Shown piece by piece: positions 1 to 6,987 of a stretch of DNA of 51,301 nucleotides. Position numbers and translations under genes: made by a program. Position 1 is the first letter of the stretch; each line of letters starts with the position of its first letter. Origin of the DNA: Bacteroidales bacterium (GTDB taxonomy: Bacteria > Bacteroidota > Bacteroidia > Bacteroidales > VadinHA17); NCBI GenBank assembly GCA_016928075.1, contig JAFGLJ010000038.1, positions 1-51,301 of the forward strand, written 5' to 3'. Below the pieces are notes generated by a model. That model made no database searches. It was not told the DNA's origin and worked only from the letters and a program-made list of their open reading frames with translations.

Positions 1-1
1 C

Positions 2-106
2 GCTGGTTATAATTCATACGTTGTGGGAATAATAAACGGTATGAGCTATCAGGGCGAACCTGTTTATCACAGGTTCAGGTATAGGGTAGTACAGGAGGAT
101 TTTTGA
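2..106 (+). CDS. 3' end of an unidentified protein, cut by the window start
   Basis: Frame 2 is open from the first bases to a TGA at 104-106 and encodes the last 34 residues of a protein (ending VVQEDF). The segment is rich in Tyr, Val and Arg and looks like the end of a beta-rich domain, but it is too short to assign. It runs toward the minus-strand M14 peptidase gene and is separated from it only by the octamer array at 110-196. Seen directly: an open frame without internal stops. Inferred: that it is a real gene end rather than a chance open frame. Confidence 0.5.
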   Translation, partial: AGYNSYVVGIINGMSYQGEPVYHRFRYRVVQEDF

Positions 107-109
107 AAG

Positions 110-196
110 GTTGAATTGTTGAATCGTTAAATCGTTGAATCGGGTCATTATTAATATCCCAGTTCAACAGTTACACGGTTAAACAATTCAACAATT
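110..196. repeat. Head-to-head octamer array forming a long imperfect hairpin
   Basis: The left arm is four octamers in exact register (GTTGAATT 110-117, GTTGAATC 118-125, GTTAAATC 126-133, GTTGAATC 134-141) followed by GGG. The right arm starts with CCC and continues with GTTCAACA 162-169, GTTACACG 170-177, GTTAAACA 178-185 and ATTCAACA 186-193. About 30 of 39 positions pair between the arms around an AT-rich loop at 145-157. It fills the gap between two convergent genes and ends at the TAA stop (195-197) of the M14 gene. A bidirectional transcription-stop role is possible but unproven. Confidence 0.85.
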
Positions 197-1916
197 AATT
201 TGTGCCAGAAGTGTGACCACCCTTGACGCTTTCAACACGTACGGTGAATCTGTTTCCTCCTTTGACTATCCACCTTACCTTTACGGTGCTGTTGCCGGGG
301 ATGTTTTCAACTTCTATCCGTTGAGGATTTTTTACCTGCTCCTTGCATACATTATTGTCCTCATCAAGAACGATCATTCCTGCCACCACTTCTCCCCCGT
401 CAAGGTATATATAATCAGGGGGATCTATTTTGTACCTCAGGTTCTGTCCTGAATGAGTTGGCATAATCCTGAGATTGGCAACTGTTGCAGTAACCTGTTT
501 TAATGATCCCTGAAGGTCTTTGACTTTAATATCCCTTACTTCAAGTTTTGGCGTATGATATGCATGATAAAAGCAGAAAGCAGTATTGCGGTGGGCATCT
601 GCTTCAAGCAGGAAGCCTGGATGGTTTCTTCCGAAGTTTTTATCAAATCCACCTATTTCAACCTTACCGTATACTGGATGGTCATATTCTTTCCATGGAA
701 TAAAGGCATCTTCAAAGAGAAGCAGTTTATCGAACTTATAATTGTCCCTGCTGTCGTCCTGGAACATCAGGCGGCTGGTCCATAGTTCATTGGAATAAAC
801 GAATGTTCCCATAAACCCGTACCACCAGTCAACTTCGCCACCATAGACTGTATACATATCTTTCCATATGGTAAGGAAACGGTATCCCGGGATGATTGTC
901 TCACCCATCTGGCCTATTGCATTCATTACCTGTTCATCTTCCCTGGAATAGACTTCAGATCCCCCGCCTTCGATTGATGGACCCCTCAAAATCATACCAC
1001 CGGAATTGTGGTATGTCTGTGCCCCGGCAATATTCCTGTGTTTGGTTGCAAAATTTCGGACCGCCCTGTTTTCCGGAAAGCTGAATGGATACTTGTCGGC
1101 TCCCCGCTGTACATAGTCGGGTTCCCAGTTATATCCCCAGTCACGGTTGGGGTCGTAAGAACCCTGCCTGTCTTCATTTACCTCACCATCACCATCATTG
1201 TCGATGCCTTCGTAACCAAGCATTTCATATTCACCGGGCTGTCCGGGTTCAACCCGTATCATCTGCCTCGGATCGGCTGGATCAGACCTGTACTCACCAT
1301 AAGGGCTTTTACGTCGCATCGTTGAGATAACACCATCCCCGTTTATATCGTCGAATCCGTCTTCGTCAACCAGTCCGTCACGGTCATCATCCCTGGGGGC
1401 CATCCCCGAACGGGGCGAACTGCTGGTATTGGGTTCGTGCATATAATTTTCCCTGGCATCAGGGTTAATTGTCGGTAAAATATAAAAAACCTTGTCATCC
1501 AGCAGTTCCCTTATGAAATCATTTTCATCATACATCTCTGCAAGGTACCATGCTGCATATAGGGCCATTTCGGTTCCCTGTATTTCGTTTGAGTGTATAT
1601 TACCATCTATATAATACCCCGGCTTATGATTTGGATCCTGGCTTTTATGGTTGGTCACTATCAGTACGATCATATCCCTTCCTTCGTATGATTTGCCTGC
1701 CGATTCTATTTTAACCAGGCCGGGGTGTGCCCCTGCCAGTTTTTCACACAGGTCTTTTATCCCTGAATATGTATAATACTTATTCCAGCTAACCTGAACC
1801 TTCGGGTTGACAGGAGTACCTGCAGCCTTGAAGAATCTTTCGTCCTCCTGTGCCTTCAATGGCAGAGCCAGCAGGAGCGAGAATATTATAATTATTAAGC
1901 TTTTTATTTTGTACAT
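195..1916 (-). CDS. M14-family zinc carboxypeptidase, secreted
   Basis: A 573-residue protein with an N-terminal signal peptide (hydrophobic residues 6-20, cleavage near KAQ). It should hydrolyse C-terminal or peptide-stem bonds outside the cytoplasm. The M14 zinc ligands are visible: H108 and E111 in IHSNE, and H303 in TYHNSGG; E377 in SNELW is the likely general base. The region between ligands carries an insertion with Asp-rich calcium-loop-like motifs (about 176-198 and 237-249, DxDxDG type). The C-terminal 100 residues look like a beta-sandwich. It is 21 nt downstream of a paralogue that has lost all of these residues, so the two are probably co-transcribed and may act as a pair. The substrate is unknown. 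The family assignment is strong; the peptidoglycan-versus-protein choice is open. Confidence 0.9.
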   Translation of the reverse strand: MYKIKSLIIIIFSLLLALPLKAQEDERFFKAAGTPVNPKVQVSWNKYYTYSGIKDLCEKLAGAHPGLVKIESAGKSYEGRDMIVLIVTNHKSQDPNHKPGYYIDGNIHSNEIQGTEMALYAAWYLAEMYDENDFIRELLDDKVFYILPTINPDARENYMHEPNTSSSPRSGMAPRDDDRDGLVDEDGFDDINGDGVISTMRRKSPYGEYRSDPADPRQMIRVEPGQPGEYEMLGYEGIDNDGDGEVNEDRQGSYDPNRDWGYNWEPDYVQRGADKYPFSFPENRAVRNFATKHRNIAGAQTYHNSGGMILRGPSIEGGGSEVYSREDEQVMNAIGQMGETIIPGYRFLTIWKDMYTVYGGEVDWWYGFMGTFVYSNELWTSRLMFQDDSRDNYKFDKLLLFEDAFIPWKEYDHPVYGKVEIGGFDKNFGRNHPGFLLEADAHRNTAFCFYHAYHTPKLEVRDIKVKDLQGSLKQVTATVANLRIMPTHSGQNLRYKIDPPDYIYLDGGEVVAGMIVLDEDNNVCKEQVKNPQRIEVENIPGNSTVKVRWIVKGGNRFTVRVESVKGGHTSGTN

Positions 1917-1937
1917 GACTGATAATTTTTTCTGTTA

Positions 1938-3617
1938 TTACCTGAGTGTGAAACTTATCTCATCCATACCGCAATTGATTGCATCGGCTGATATGGTAAA
2001 ATCTCCCCTGCCCACAATAAGCCAGCTGAATTCCCTTGATTCGCCTCCTTTTAACCTGTCGGCTACAATAATTTTCTTTCCGCTGGCAAGACTGAAATCA
2101 GATCCTGATTTCAATTCCACTTTCAATTTTCTCATCCATTTAACCTGGTCGCCCATCTGGCTTGTGGTTGCTAATATTCCTTTATTACGGAGTTTTACTG
2201 TTACCCTGAACAGGTCTTTGTCAAGCTTTTCCGTTTCGAGGTCAAGCAGTTCAGGTTCAGGATGCAGTTGAGCTGCATCGATAAGAAACTGGTAGTTAGA
2301 TTCAACAACTTCCTCAAGCTTATTTTCGGGTGGATTGTACATAGCAAATGGTTTCATTCCTCCGACTTCCACTGTCTTACCTGGGAAGTCCGGATGTTCT
2401 ACTTCCTGCCATTCGGTAAACACCTCTTCATCAATATTTTCGGCAGCGTATTTCAGGAACGATGCTTCGGATGATAATCCTTTCTCCGTTTGAATCCACC
2501 AGCCAGGTGTTGAATAGCTGTACCTTCCATAATGATAATAAGCCCATTCCATGAAATTGCCGGGCTCACGTGTGAAACCGGGAGATCCGCTATAACCTGT
2601 ATATTCAAGGTATTTTTCTGAGAGCAATGTATTGTGATCACTGTCTTCAGGAAATATGTTTGTCACTTTTCGTGGTCCCCTGCTGAATTGCTGCCGACCC
2701 GTCTGTGGTTGTGCCTGTGACGGAACCTGAGGCTGAGCCTGTGTCGTCCTGGCGGGCTTAAATGCCTGGCCGAGGTTGTCCTGAGGCCCGAAGGAAAATA
2801 CAGCAAAAATATTGAAATGGTCATACAGGAAATCTGCTACTGCCCTCGATTCTTTTTCTGATACGGCATTTATACCTGCATTCTGCCCAAATTCTTCATA
2901 CTCGAAACTGAAATTATTATTGAAGTTCACACCTCCCTGGCCGTCCTCATTGAAATTTCCGTCTTTGTCATTATCTATACCCTCGCTGTAAAGGCACCAG
3001 GACCCGGTTTCCCCTTTCGCCGGGTCAGCCTTTCTCATTAGCCTTTCTTCTTCCGGGTCAGTAATATAATCACCTGTAGGTTCTTTTACCCTCATCATGC
3101 TAATAAACCCGTCACCATTAAGGTCTTCATATGGATCTTCGTCAGTTTTAAAATCCCGGTCGTTATCTGTCGGATTAGCATTGACAAGCCTTTCCTGCTT
3201 AGGATCCGAGAAGAACCCTGAACTGGCATCCGGGCTTGCATCAGGTATGACATAAAAGCTTACATGATTGATGAGTTCATTAATTTCATTATCACCTGAG
3301 TTTTCCAGGAGTCGTTCTGCAAAACCCAGGGCAATCTCCCTGCCTGCAATATATCTGCCGTCGATGCCACCAATTATGGCTATGCCAGGCTTTGCCCCGG
3401 TTTCACCGGTTCCTATGGTAAGGACATTAATATCCTTCCCTGAGTCTGTTGTGCCTATGGTTTCGATCGTTGTTAATCCCGGATATGCATTATTCAATCT
3501 GCCAAGGATTGAATTTATTTCACCGTGGCTGTGATATTTTGCCTGGCTGCATATAATTGCTTCCGTAGCAAAAAACACCATTAAAGAGAATAAAAAAAAT
3601 TTGATGATTTTTTTCAT
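1938..3617 (-). CDS. M14-like protein lacking every catalytic residue (probable pseudoenzyme)
   Basis: The protein is 559 residues from the ATG at 3617, chosen because it opens directly into a signal peptide (MKKIIKFFLFSL); upstream codons look non-coding. It aligns along its length with the neighbouring active M14 enzyme, including the Asp-rich loops (about 148-173 and 212-225) and the C-terminal beta domain. The zinc site is gone: the position of H108 is Asp (D86), that of E111 is Tyr (Y89), that of H303 is Gly (about 277), and the catalytic Glu is Gly (about 372). A Gln/Pro/Ala-rich linker (about 290-310) is unique to this copy. The reading frame is intact, so it is a maintained protein and not a pseudogene. 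It probably binds a peptide or glycan or regulates its partner; no activity is expected. Confidence 0.85.
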   Translation of the reverse strand: MKKIIKFFLFSLMVFFATEAIICSQAKYHSHGEINSILGRLNNAYPGLTTIETIGTTDSGKDINVLTIGTGETGAKPGIAIIGGIDGRYIAGREIALGFAERLLENSGDNEINELINHVSFYVIPDASPDASSGFFSDPKQERLVNANPTDNDRDFKTDEDPYEDLNGDGFISMMRVKEPTGDYITDPEEERLMRKADPAKGETGSWCLYSEGIDNDKDGNFNEDGQGGVNFNNNFSFEYEEFGQNAGINAVSEKESRAVADFLYDHFNIFAVFSFGPQDNLGQAFKPARTTQAQPQVPSQAQPQTGRQQFSRGPRKVTNIFPEDSDHNTLLSEKYLEYTGYSGSPGFTREPGNFMEWAYYHYGRYSYSTPGWWIQTEKGLSSEASFLKYAAENIDEEVFTEWQEVEHPDFPGKTVEVGGMKPFAMYNPPENKLEEVVESNYQFLIDAAQLHPEPELLDLETEKLDKDLFRVTVKLRNKGILATTSQMGDQVKWMRKLKVELKSGSDFSLASGKKIIVADRLKGGESREFSWLIVGRGDFTISADAINCGMDEISFTLR

Positions 3618-3719
3618 AGTAATATGGTTTGTATCATTTGGATGGCAATTTAGCAAGTATATTTCAAAGATGGTTTTTGTAAGACAGGCTAATTTGGGAT
3701 TTAAGATAAATTAACATTT

Positions 3720-3759
3720 GTAGCACCACCTCCGATGGCGTGGATTTCAAATCCACGCC
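3720..3759. repeat. REP-like element: GTAG plus a near-perfect 23-nt palindrome
   Basis: At 3737-3759 an 11-nt arm (GGCGTGGATTT) is followed by a single C and its exact complement (AAATCCACGCC), a stable GC-rich hairpin. A GTAG tetranucleotide sits upstream at 3720-3723, and a second possible pairing (CCAC/GTGG) lies between them. GTAG beside a palindrome is the signature of REP sequences mobilised by RAYT (TnpA-REP) proteins. The distance here, 13 nt, is longer than in the classical case. No RAYT gene is in the window. Confidence 0.6.
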
Positions 3760-3776
3760 TATCTACCATTTATAAG

Positions 3777-3844
3777 GTTGATAAAGTTGATAAAGTTTAT
3801 AAAGTCTGGCCTATCAAACATTCAAGCGCTCAAACGTTCAAACC
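3777..3844. repeat. Opposed nonamer and octamer arrays
   Basis: Three nonamers in register (GTTGATAAA at 3777 and 3786, GTTTATAAA at 3795) face four octamers built on TCAAAC (starts at 3814, 3822, 3830 and 3838). The outer ends pair (TAAGGTT with AACCTTA) around a central TGGCC. The arm periods are 9 and 8, the mirror image of the array at 6243-6308. Confidence 0.75.
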
Positions 3845-3863
3845 TTATTCAGGGAACCTCAAA

Positions 3864-3905
3864 CTCTCAACTCTCATCTCTCAACTCTCAACTCTCAACT
3901 CTTCT
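3864..3905. repeat. CTCTCAA heptamer array running into a gene end
   Basis: Five heptamers lie in exact register (starts 3864, 3871, 3878, 3885, 3892), with one CTCTCAT variant and a degenerate sixth (CTCTTCT, 3899-3905). The array overlaps the 3' end of the minus-strand gene at 3888. Read on the minus strand it encodes that protein's last residues (RVES) and its TGA stop. The same word family (CTCTCAT) recurs at 38489-38516. Confidence 0.85.
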
Positions 3906-4379
3906 TATGAGTCGCCGGTAGTTCTCCATATATACAGGCGGGTCATATGAAGGGTTGAAATCACTGTTCTCAATAAATCTCCCGGTAAAATTATCCAGGT
4001 ATCCTTTTATATATTGCCGCGAGAGGGTATAAATATTCTCATCGTTATCACTCAAAACGGGTGGAGTGATCGTTAATAGCTCTTCAAAATGAAAATCTGA
4101 TCCTTCAACAAGGTGATTATATTTTTTATAAAGGGTTTTATCAATTTCAATAATAACTGTGTATTGACCATATTCTTTTCTTTCGACAAAGAAATAGTTG
4201 ATTTCAACAGTGTCATTTGGATTTATCTGGTCGGTTGAATACGTCAGCTGTTCTTCAAACTGGAACCCTTTAGTCATTATCTGCCTGGCTGTTTCCTCAT
4301 CCTTTGTATTATGCATAAACAATAAACAATCAATGTCCTTCGCAAGAATAGAGGCCAGGACCTCACCGGCAGTACTCAT
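3888..4379 (-). CDS. Protein of unknown function (163 aa)
   Basis: I do not recognise this gene with certainty. The start is placed at the ATG at 4379 (MSTAGEVL) because the upstream in-frame start is a GTG only three codons earlier and a good -7 box lies at 4411-4418. The protein is soluble, acidic and has no signal peptide. Its N-terminal third (DCLLFMHNTKDEE, then TARQIMTKGFQF) faintly resembles the start of ADP-ribosyltransferase-like folds, where a His-x-Thr motif precedes an I-x-x-x-G-F turn; this is weak. The C-terminal residues RVES and the stop codon come from the CTCTCAA array. It is divergent from the small lipoprotein gene at 4495 and has its own promoter. Confidence 0.7.
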   Translation of the reverse strand: MSTAGEVLASILAKDIDCLLFMHNTKDEETARQIMTKGFQFEEQLTYSTDQINPNDTVEINYFFVERKEYGQYTVIIEIDKTLYKKYNHLVEGSDFHFEELLTITPPVLSDNDENIYTLSRQYIKGYLDNFTGRFIENSDFNPSYDPPVYMENYRRLIRRVES

Positions 4380-4410
4380 TTTAATCACTATGGCTGAAAA
4401 ATTGAATTGT

Positions 4411-4441
4411 CAAATGTAATTTATCCAATATTCATTTACAA
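4411..4441 (-). promoter_or_regulatory. Bacteroidota-type promoter for the 163-aa gene
   Basis: On the minus strand the -7 box TACATTTG (4411-4418) matches TAnnTTTG. A TTG at 4439-4441 lies 20 nt upstream as the -33 element. Transcription would start roughly 20-25 nt before the ATG at 4379. It lies back to back with the + strand promoter at 4445-4476. Confidence 0.55.
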
Positions 4442-4444
4442 CAC

Positions 4445-4476
4445 TTGGATGATTGTATTGTTATATATTAAATTTG
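4445..4476 (+). promoter_or_regulatory. Bacteroidota-type promoter for the lipoprotein-lpdA unit
   Basis: TTG at 4445-4447, a 21-nt spacer and TAAATTTG at 4469-4476 match the -33 and -7 elements. The predicted start is near 4483, giving a leader of about 12 nt before the ATG at 4495. Confidence 0.55.
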
Positions 4477-4494
4477 CTTGCTAAACCGGCACTG

Positions 4495-4770
4495 ATGAAA
4501 CGCATACTAATACCTGTTCTTTTTGTTTTAATTTTTGCAGGTTGCAACTGCCAGGTTGATAACCGGAATAAAGAATTAATAGCCTTAAGCATAGAGCCTT
4601 TCAGATTTTTTACTCCGGGAATAATCGGTGCAGCTTGCTCTGGTTTTGCATCATGCCTGGGCATACAGTATCGTGCATCAAGACTGAAAGTGAGTGAAGA
4701 TTCTGCAATTGTCTTCCTGTGGGCTTTCGGTATGGCTAAAGGGAGTAGAGACGTAAAGCTTGGTGCCTGA
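4495..4770 (+). CDS. Small putative lipoprotein (91 aa)
   Basis: The start is the ATG at 4495, which opens into a lipoprotein-type signal (MKRILIPVLFVLIFAGC, Cys at residue 17); the 14 codons upstream carry no signal features and overlap the promoter. The mature part is short, with a hydrophobic centre (GIIGAACSGFASCLGI) and two further Cys residues. The function is unknown. It precedes lpdA by 47 nt, with a heptamer array filling the gap, so the two are probably co-transcribed although a functional link is not evident. Phe at the -3 lipobox position is tolerated but not ideal. Confidence 0.5.
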   Translation: MKRILIPVLFVLIFAGCNCQVDNRNKELIALSIEPFRFFTPGIIGAACSGFASCLGIQYRASRLKVSEDSAIVFLWAFGMAKGSRDVKLGA

Positions 4771-4775
4771 AGGGC

Positions 4776-4810
4776 GAAACAAGAAACGAGAAAAGTGAAA
4801 CAAGAAACAT
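4776..4810. repeat. GAAACAA heptamer array
   Basis: Five heptamers lie in exact register: GAAACAA 4776, GAAACGA 4783, GAAAAGT 4790, GAAACAA 4797 and GAAACAT 4804. The block is purely one-armed, starts six bases after the lipoprotein stop and ends 7 nt before the lpdA ATG, so it would form the whole leader region between the two coding sequences. Confidence 0.85.
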
Positions 4811-4817
4811 TAATATT

Positions 4818-6206
4818 ATGAACTACGATTTGATTGTAATAGGCAGCGGGCCTGGAGGTTATGTGGCAGCGATAAGGGCTGCACAGCTTGAAATGAAAGT
4901 GGCAGTGATTGAAAAAGCAGAACCCGGAGGTGTATGCCTCAACTGGGGATGTATACCCACAAAGTCATTGCTTAAAAGTGCCAAGGTTTATAATTATGTA
5001 AAACATGCTGCCGATTACGGGATCAATGTTGCCGGTGAAGCAAAACCTGAGCTTGAGAAGATGGTCGAAAGAAGCCGTTCAGTTGCAGATGGAATGAGCA
5101 AGGGCGTAAGTTACCTTTTCAGGAAAAATAAAATTGATCTTGTTAAGGGAATCGGTAAAATAAAAGTTAAAGGAGTGGTAGAAGTTGACACCGGGGACGG
5201 AACAAAAGAGCTAACAGCTGATCACATAATTATTGCTACAGGAGCGAGAGCCAGTGAGCTGCCTGGAGTAAAAATCGACGGAAAAAAAGTGATAGGCTAT
5301 CGTGAAGCAATAACATTGAAAGAGCAACCCGAAACAATGCTGGTAATCGGTTCCGGTGCTATAGGCAGTGAGCTTGCCCATTTCTATAATTCAGTGGGCA
5401 CAAAAGTGACCCTGGTTGAATTTCTGCCTGCTGTGGTGCCCAACGAAGACAGTGAAGTATCAAGACAGCTTGAGCGCTCGTTTAAAAAAGCAGGAATGAA
5501 AGTACTGACTTCTAGCAGTGTTGAGACTGTTGATATAAGCGGTGATAAGTGCAAAGTTAGTGTAAAAACAAAGAAAGGAATGGAGGAGATCGAAGCGGAT
5601 ATAGTGCTTTCAGCCGTTGGTGTAACTGCCAATATTGAGGGTATTGGACTTGAGGAAATGGGGATTAAAACAGAAAAAGGCAAGGTTATCGTTGATGAAT
5701 TTTACAGGACCAATGTTGAGGGTTTATATGCAATAGGCGACATAGTCCATGGTCCTGCACTTGCACATGTGGCATCCGCCGAAGGTATTATTTGTGTTGA
5801 AAAAATTGCAGGTAAAGAAGTAGAACCACTTGATTATAACAATATACCTGCATGTACCTATACCTCGCCAGAAGTTGCTTCGGTTGGTTACACTGAAGAA
5901 AAGGCAAAAGAAAAGGGTTACGAAGTGAAAGTTGGTAAATTTCCTTTTACTGCAAGTGGTAAGGCTTCAGCTGCAGGCGAAAAGGACGGATTTATAAAAC
6001 TTATCTTTGATGCAAAATACGGCGAATTGCTGGGGGCACATATGATAGGAGAGGGGGTAACTGAAATGATATCCGAAATTGTTTTGGCCAGGAAGCTGGA
6101 AACCACGGCACATGAGATTATTAAATCAGTGCACCCCCACCCAACAATGTCGGAAGCAATCATGGAGGCTGCGGCAGCAGCATATGATGAGGTGATACAT
6201 CTTTAA
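4818..6206 (+). CDS. lpdA: Dihydrolipoyl dehydrogenase (E3)
   Basis: FAD-dependent disulfide oxidoreductase that reoxidises dihydrolipoamide of 2-oxoacid dehydrogenase or glycine-cleavage complexes with NAD+. It is 462 residues, normal for the family. Visible features are the FAD-binding GxGxxG (GSGPGG, residues 9-14), the redox disulfide C40/C45 in GGVCLNWGCIPTKS, the NAD-binding GSGAIGSE, the second FAD motif (YAIGDI) and the C-terminal HPHPTMSE with the active-site His/Glu pair. No E1 or E2 gene is nearby, so its complex cannot be told from context. Its leader consists of the GAAACAA heptamer array. Confidence 0.96.
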   Translation: MNYDLIVIGSGPGGYVAAIRAAQLEMKVAVIEKAEPGGVCLNWGCIPTKSLLKSAKVYNYVKHAADYGINVAGEAKPELEKMVERSRSVADGMSKGVSYLFRKNKIDLVKGIGKIKVKGVVEVDTGDGTKELTADHIIIATGARASELPGVKIDGKKVIGYREAITLKEQPETMLVIGSGAIGSELAHFYNSVGTKVTLVEFLPAVVPNEDSEVSRQLERSFKKAGMKVLTSSSVETVDISGDKCKVSVKTKKGMEEIEADIVLSAVGVTANIEGIGLEEMGIKTEKGKVIVDEFYRTNVEGLYAIGDIVHGPALAHVASAEGIICVEKIAGKEVEPLDYNNIPACTYTSPEVASVGYTEEKAKEKGYEVKVGKFPFTASGKASAAGEKDGFIKLIFDAKYGELLGAHMIGEGVTEMISEIVLARKLETTAHEIIKSVHPHPTMSEAIMEAAAAAYDEVIHL

Positions 6207-6242
6207 AGACAAAAAACTTAAGTCGAAAGACAAAAGATGGAA

Positions 6243-6308
6243 GTTTGATTGTATGATCGTTTGAATGTTTGAGGTCAAACCGTTCAAACTATTCAAACTG
6301 TTCAAACC
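6243..6308. repeat. Opposed octamer and nonamer arrays
   Basis: Four octamers (GTTTGATT 6243, GTATGATC 6251, GTTTGAAT 6259, GTTTGAGG 6267) directly face TCAAAC-based units spaced 9 nt apart (starts 6275, 6284, 6293, 6302). The two arms are reverse complements of the same core and could fold into a hairpin. It lies between lpdA and the sigma factor gene. A GACAAAA-type word upstream (6226-6236) recurs at 38434. Confidence 0.8.
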
Positions 6309-6429
6309 ATGATTAGTCAACGCAACCTAAACAGCCAATTTTTCATCTATCTATTGCGTGGAAGTGTAGCAGGTACATTTTTCAAGTCTGGTAAATTATT
6401 TCTATATTTATATTCTAAAAAGAAATAAA

Positions 6430-6987
6430 TTGCCTGAACTGAGAAAAATACTCAGGGGTTGCCTGGCAGGTAATAAACGTGACCAGGAACTGCTTTACCG
6501 GAGATATGCAGCACGGCTTTTTGGAGTGAGCCTGCAGTATTCAGGTTCACACGATGAAGCAAGGGATGTGCTTCAGGAAAGTTTCATAAAGATTTTTACA
6601 AGCTTGCACACTTTCAGCGGAGATGGTTCTTTTGAAGGCTGGATGAGACGTATTGTGGTTAATACGGCTCTGGAAAAACACCGTAACAGGTATTATCTTA
6701 ATAAGGTGGATGACCTGGGTTATAGTAACGATACCTTACCTGAACTCGAAGCAACTGATATTTCAGGAATGGAAGCGGAAGACCTGCTGAATTTTATTAT
6801 GTTATTACCACCCAAATACAGAATGGTGTTCAACCTGTATGCACTTGAAGGATATTCCCATAAAGAAATAGCAGGGATGCTAAATATTTCTGAGGGTACT
6901 TCAAAGTCAAACCTTTCAAGGGCCAGGGCTATCCTTCAAAAGAAGGTTGAAATATATCTGGGAATAAAGAAAAGGATGAATGGTTAA
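6430..6987 (+). CDS. RNA polymerase ECF-type sigma factor
   Basis: A 185-residue sigma factor with region 2 (about 20-90, including DVLQESFIKIF) and region 4 (about 115-175, HKEIAGMLNISEGTSKSNLSRAR as the helix-turn-helix). Regions 1 and 3 are missing, as in ECF sigmas. The frame begins with TTG at 6430; no in-frame ATG lies upstream of region 2, so TTG is the best start, preceded only by A-rich sequence. It overlaps the next gene by 8 nt. That gene has a short cytoplasmic N-terminus and a membrane helix, so it is the likely anti-sigma partner. Confidence 0.9.
   Translation: MPELRKILRGCLAGNKRDQELLYRRYAARLFGVSLQYSGSHDEARDVLQESFIKIFTSLHTFSGDGSFEGWMRRIVVNTALEKHRNRYYLNKVDDLGYSNDTLPELEATDISGMEAEDLLNFIMLLPPKYRMVFNLYALEGYSHKEIAGMLNISEGTSKSNLSRARAILQKKVEIYLGIKKRMNG

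Noticed and set aside
1938..3617. The dead M14 copy as a degraded pseudogene
   Set aside because: The frame is fully open with an intact signal peptide and conserved domains; only the catalytic residues are changed.
3735..3950. A + strand frame of 71 codons across the repeats
   Set aside because: It consists of the REP-like palindrome and the array words and has no protein-like composition.
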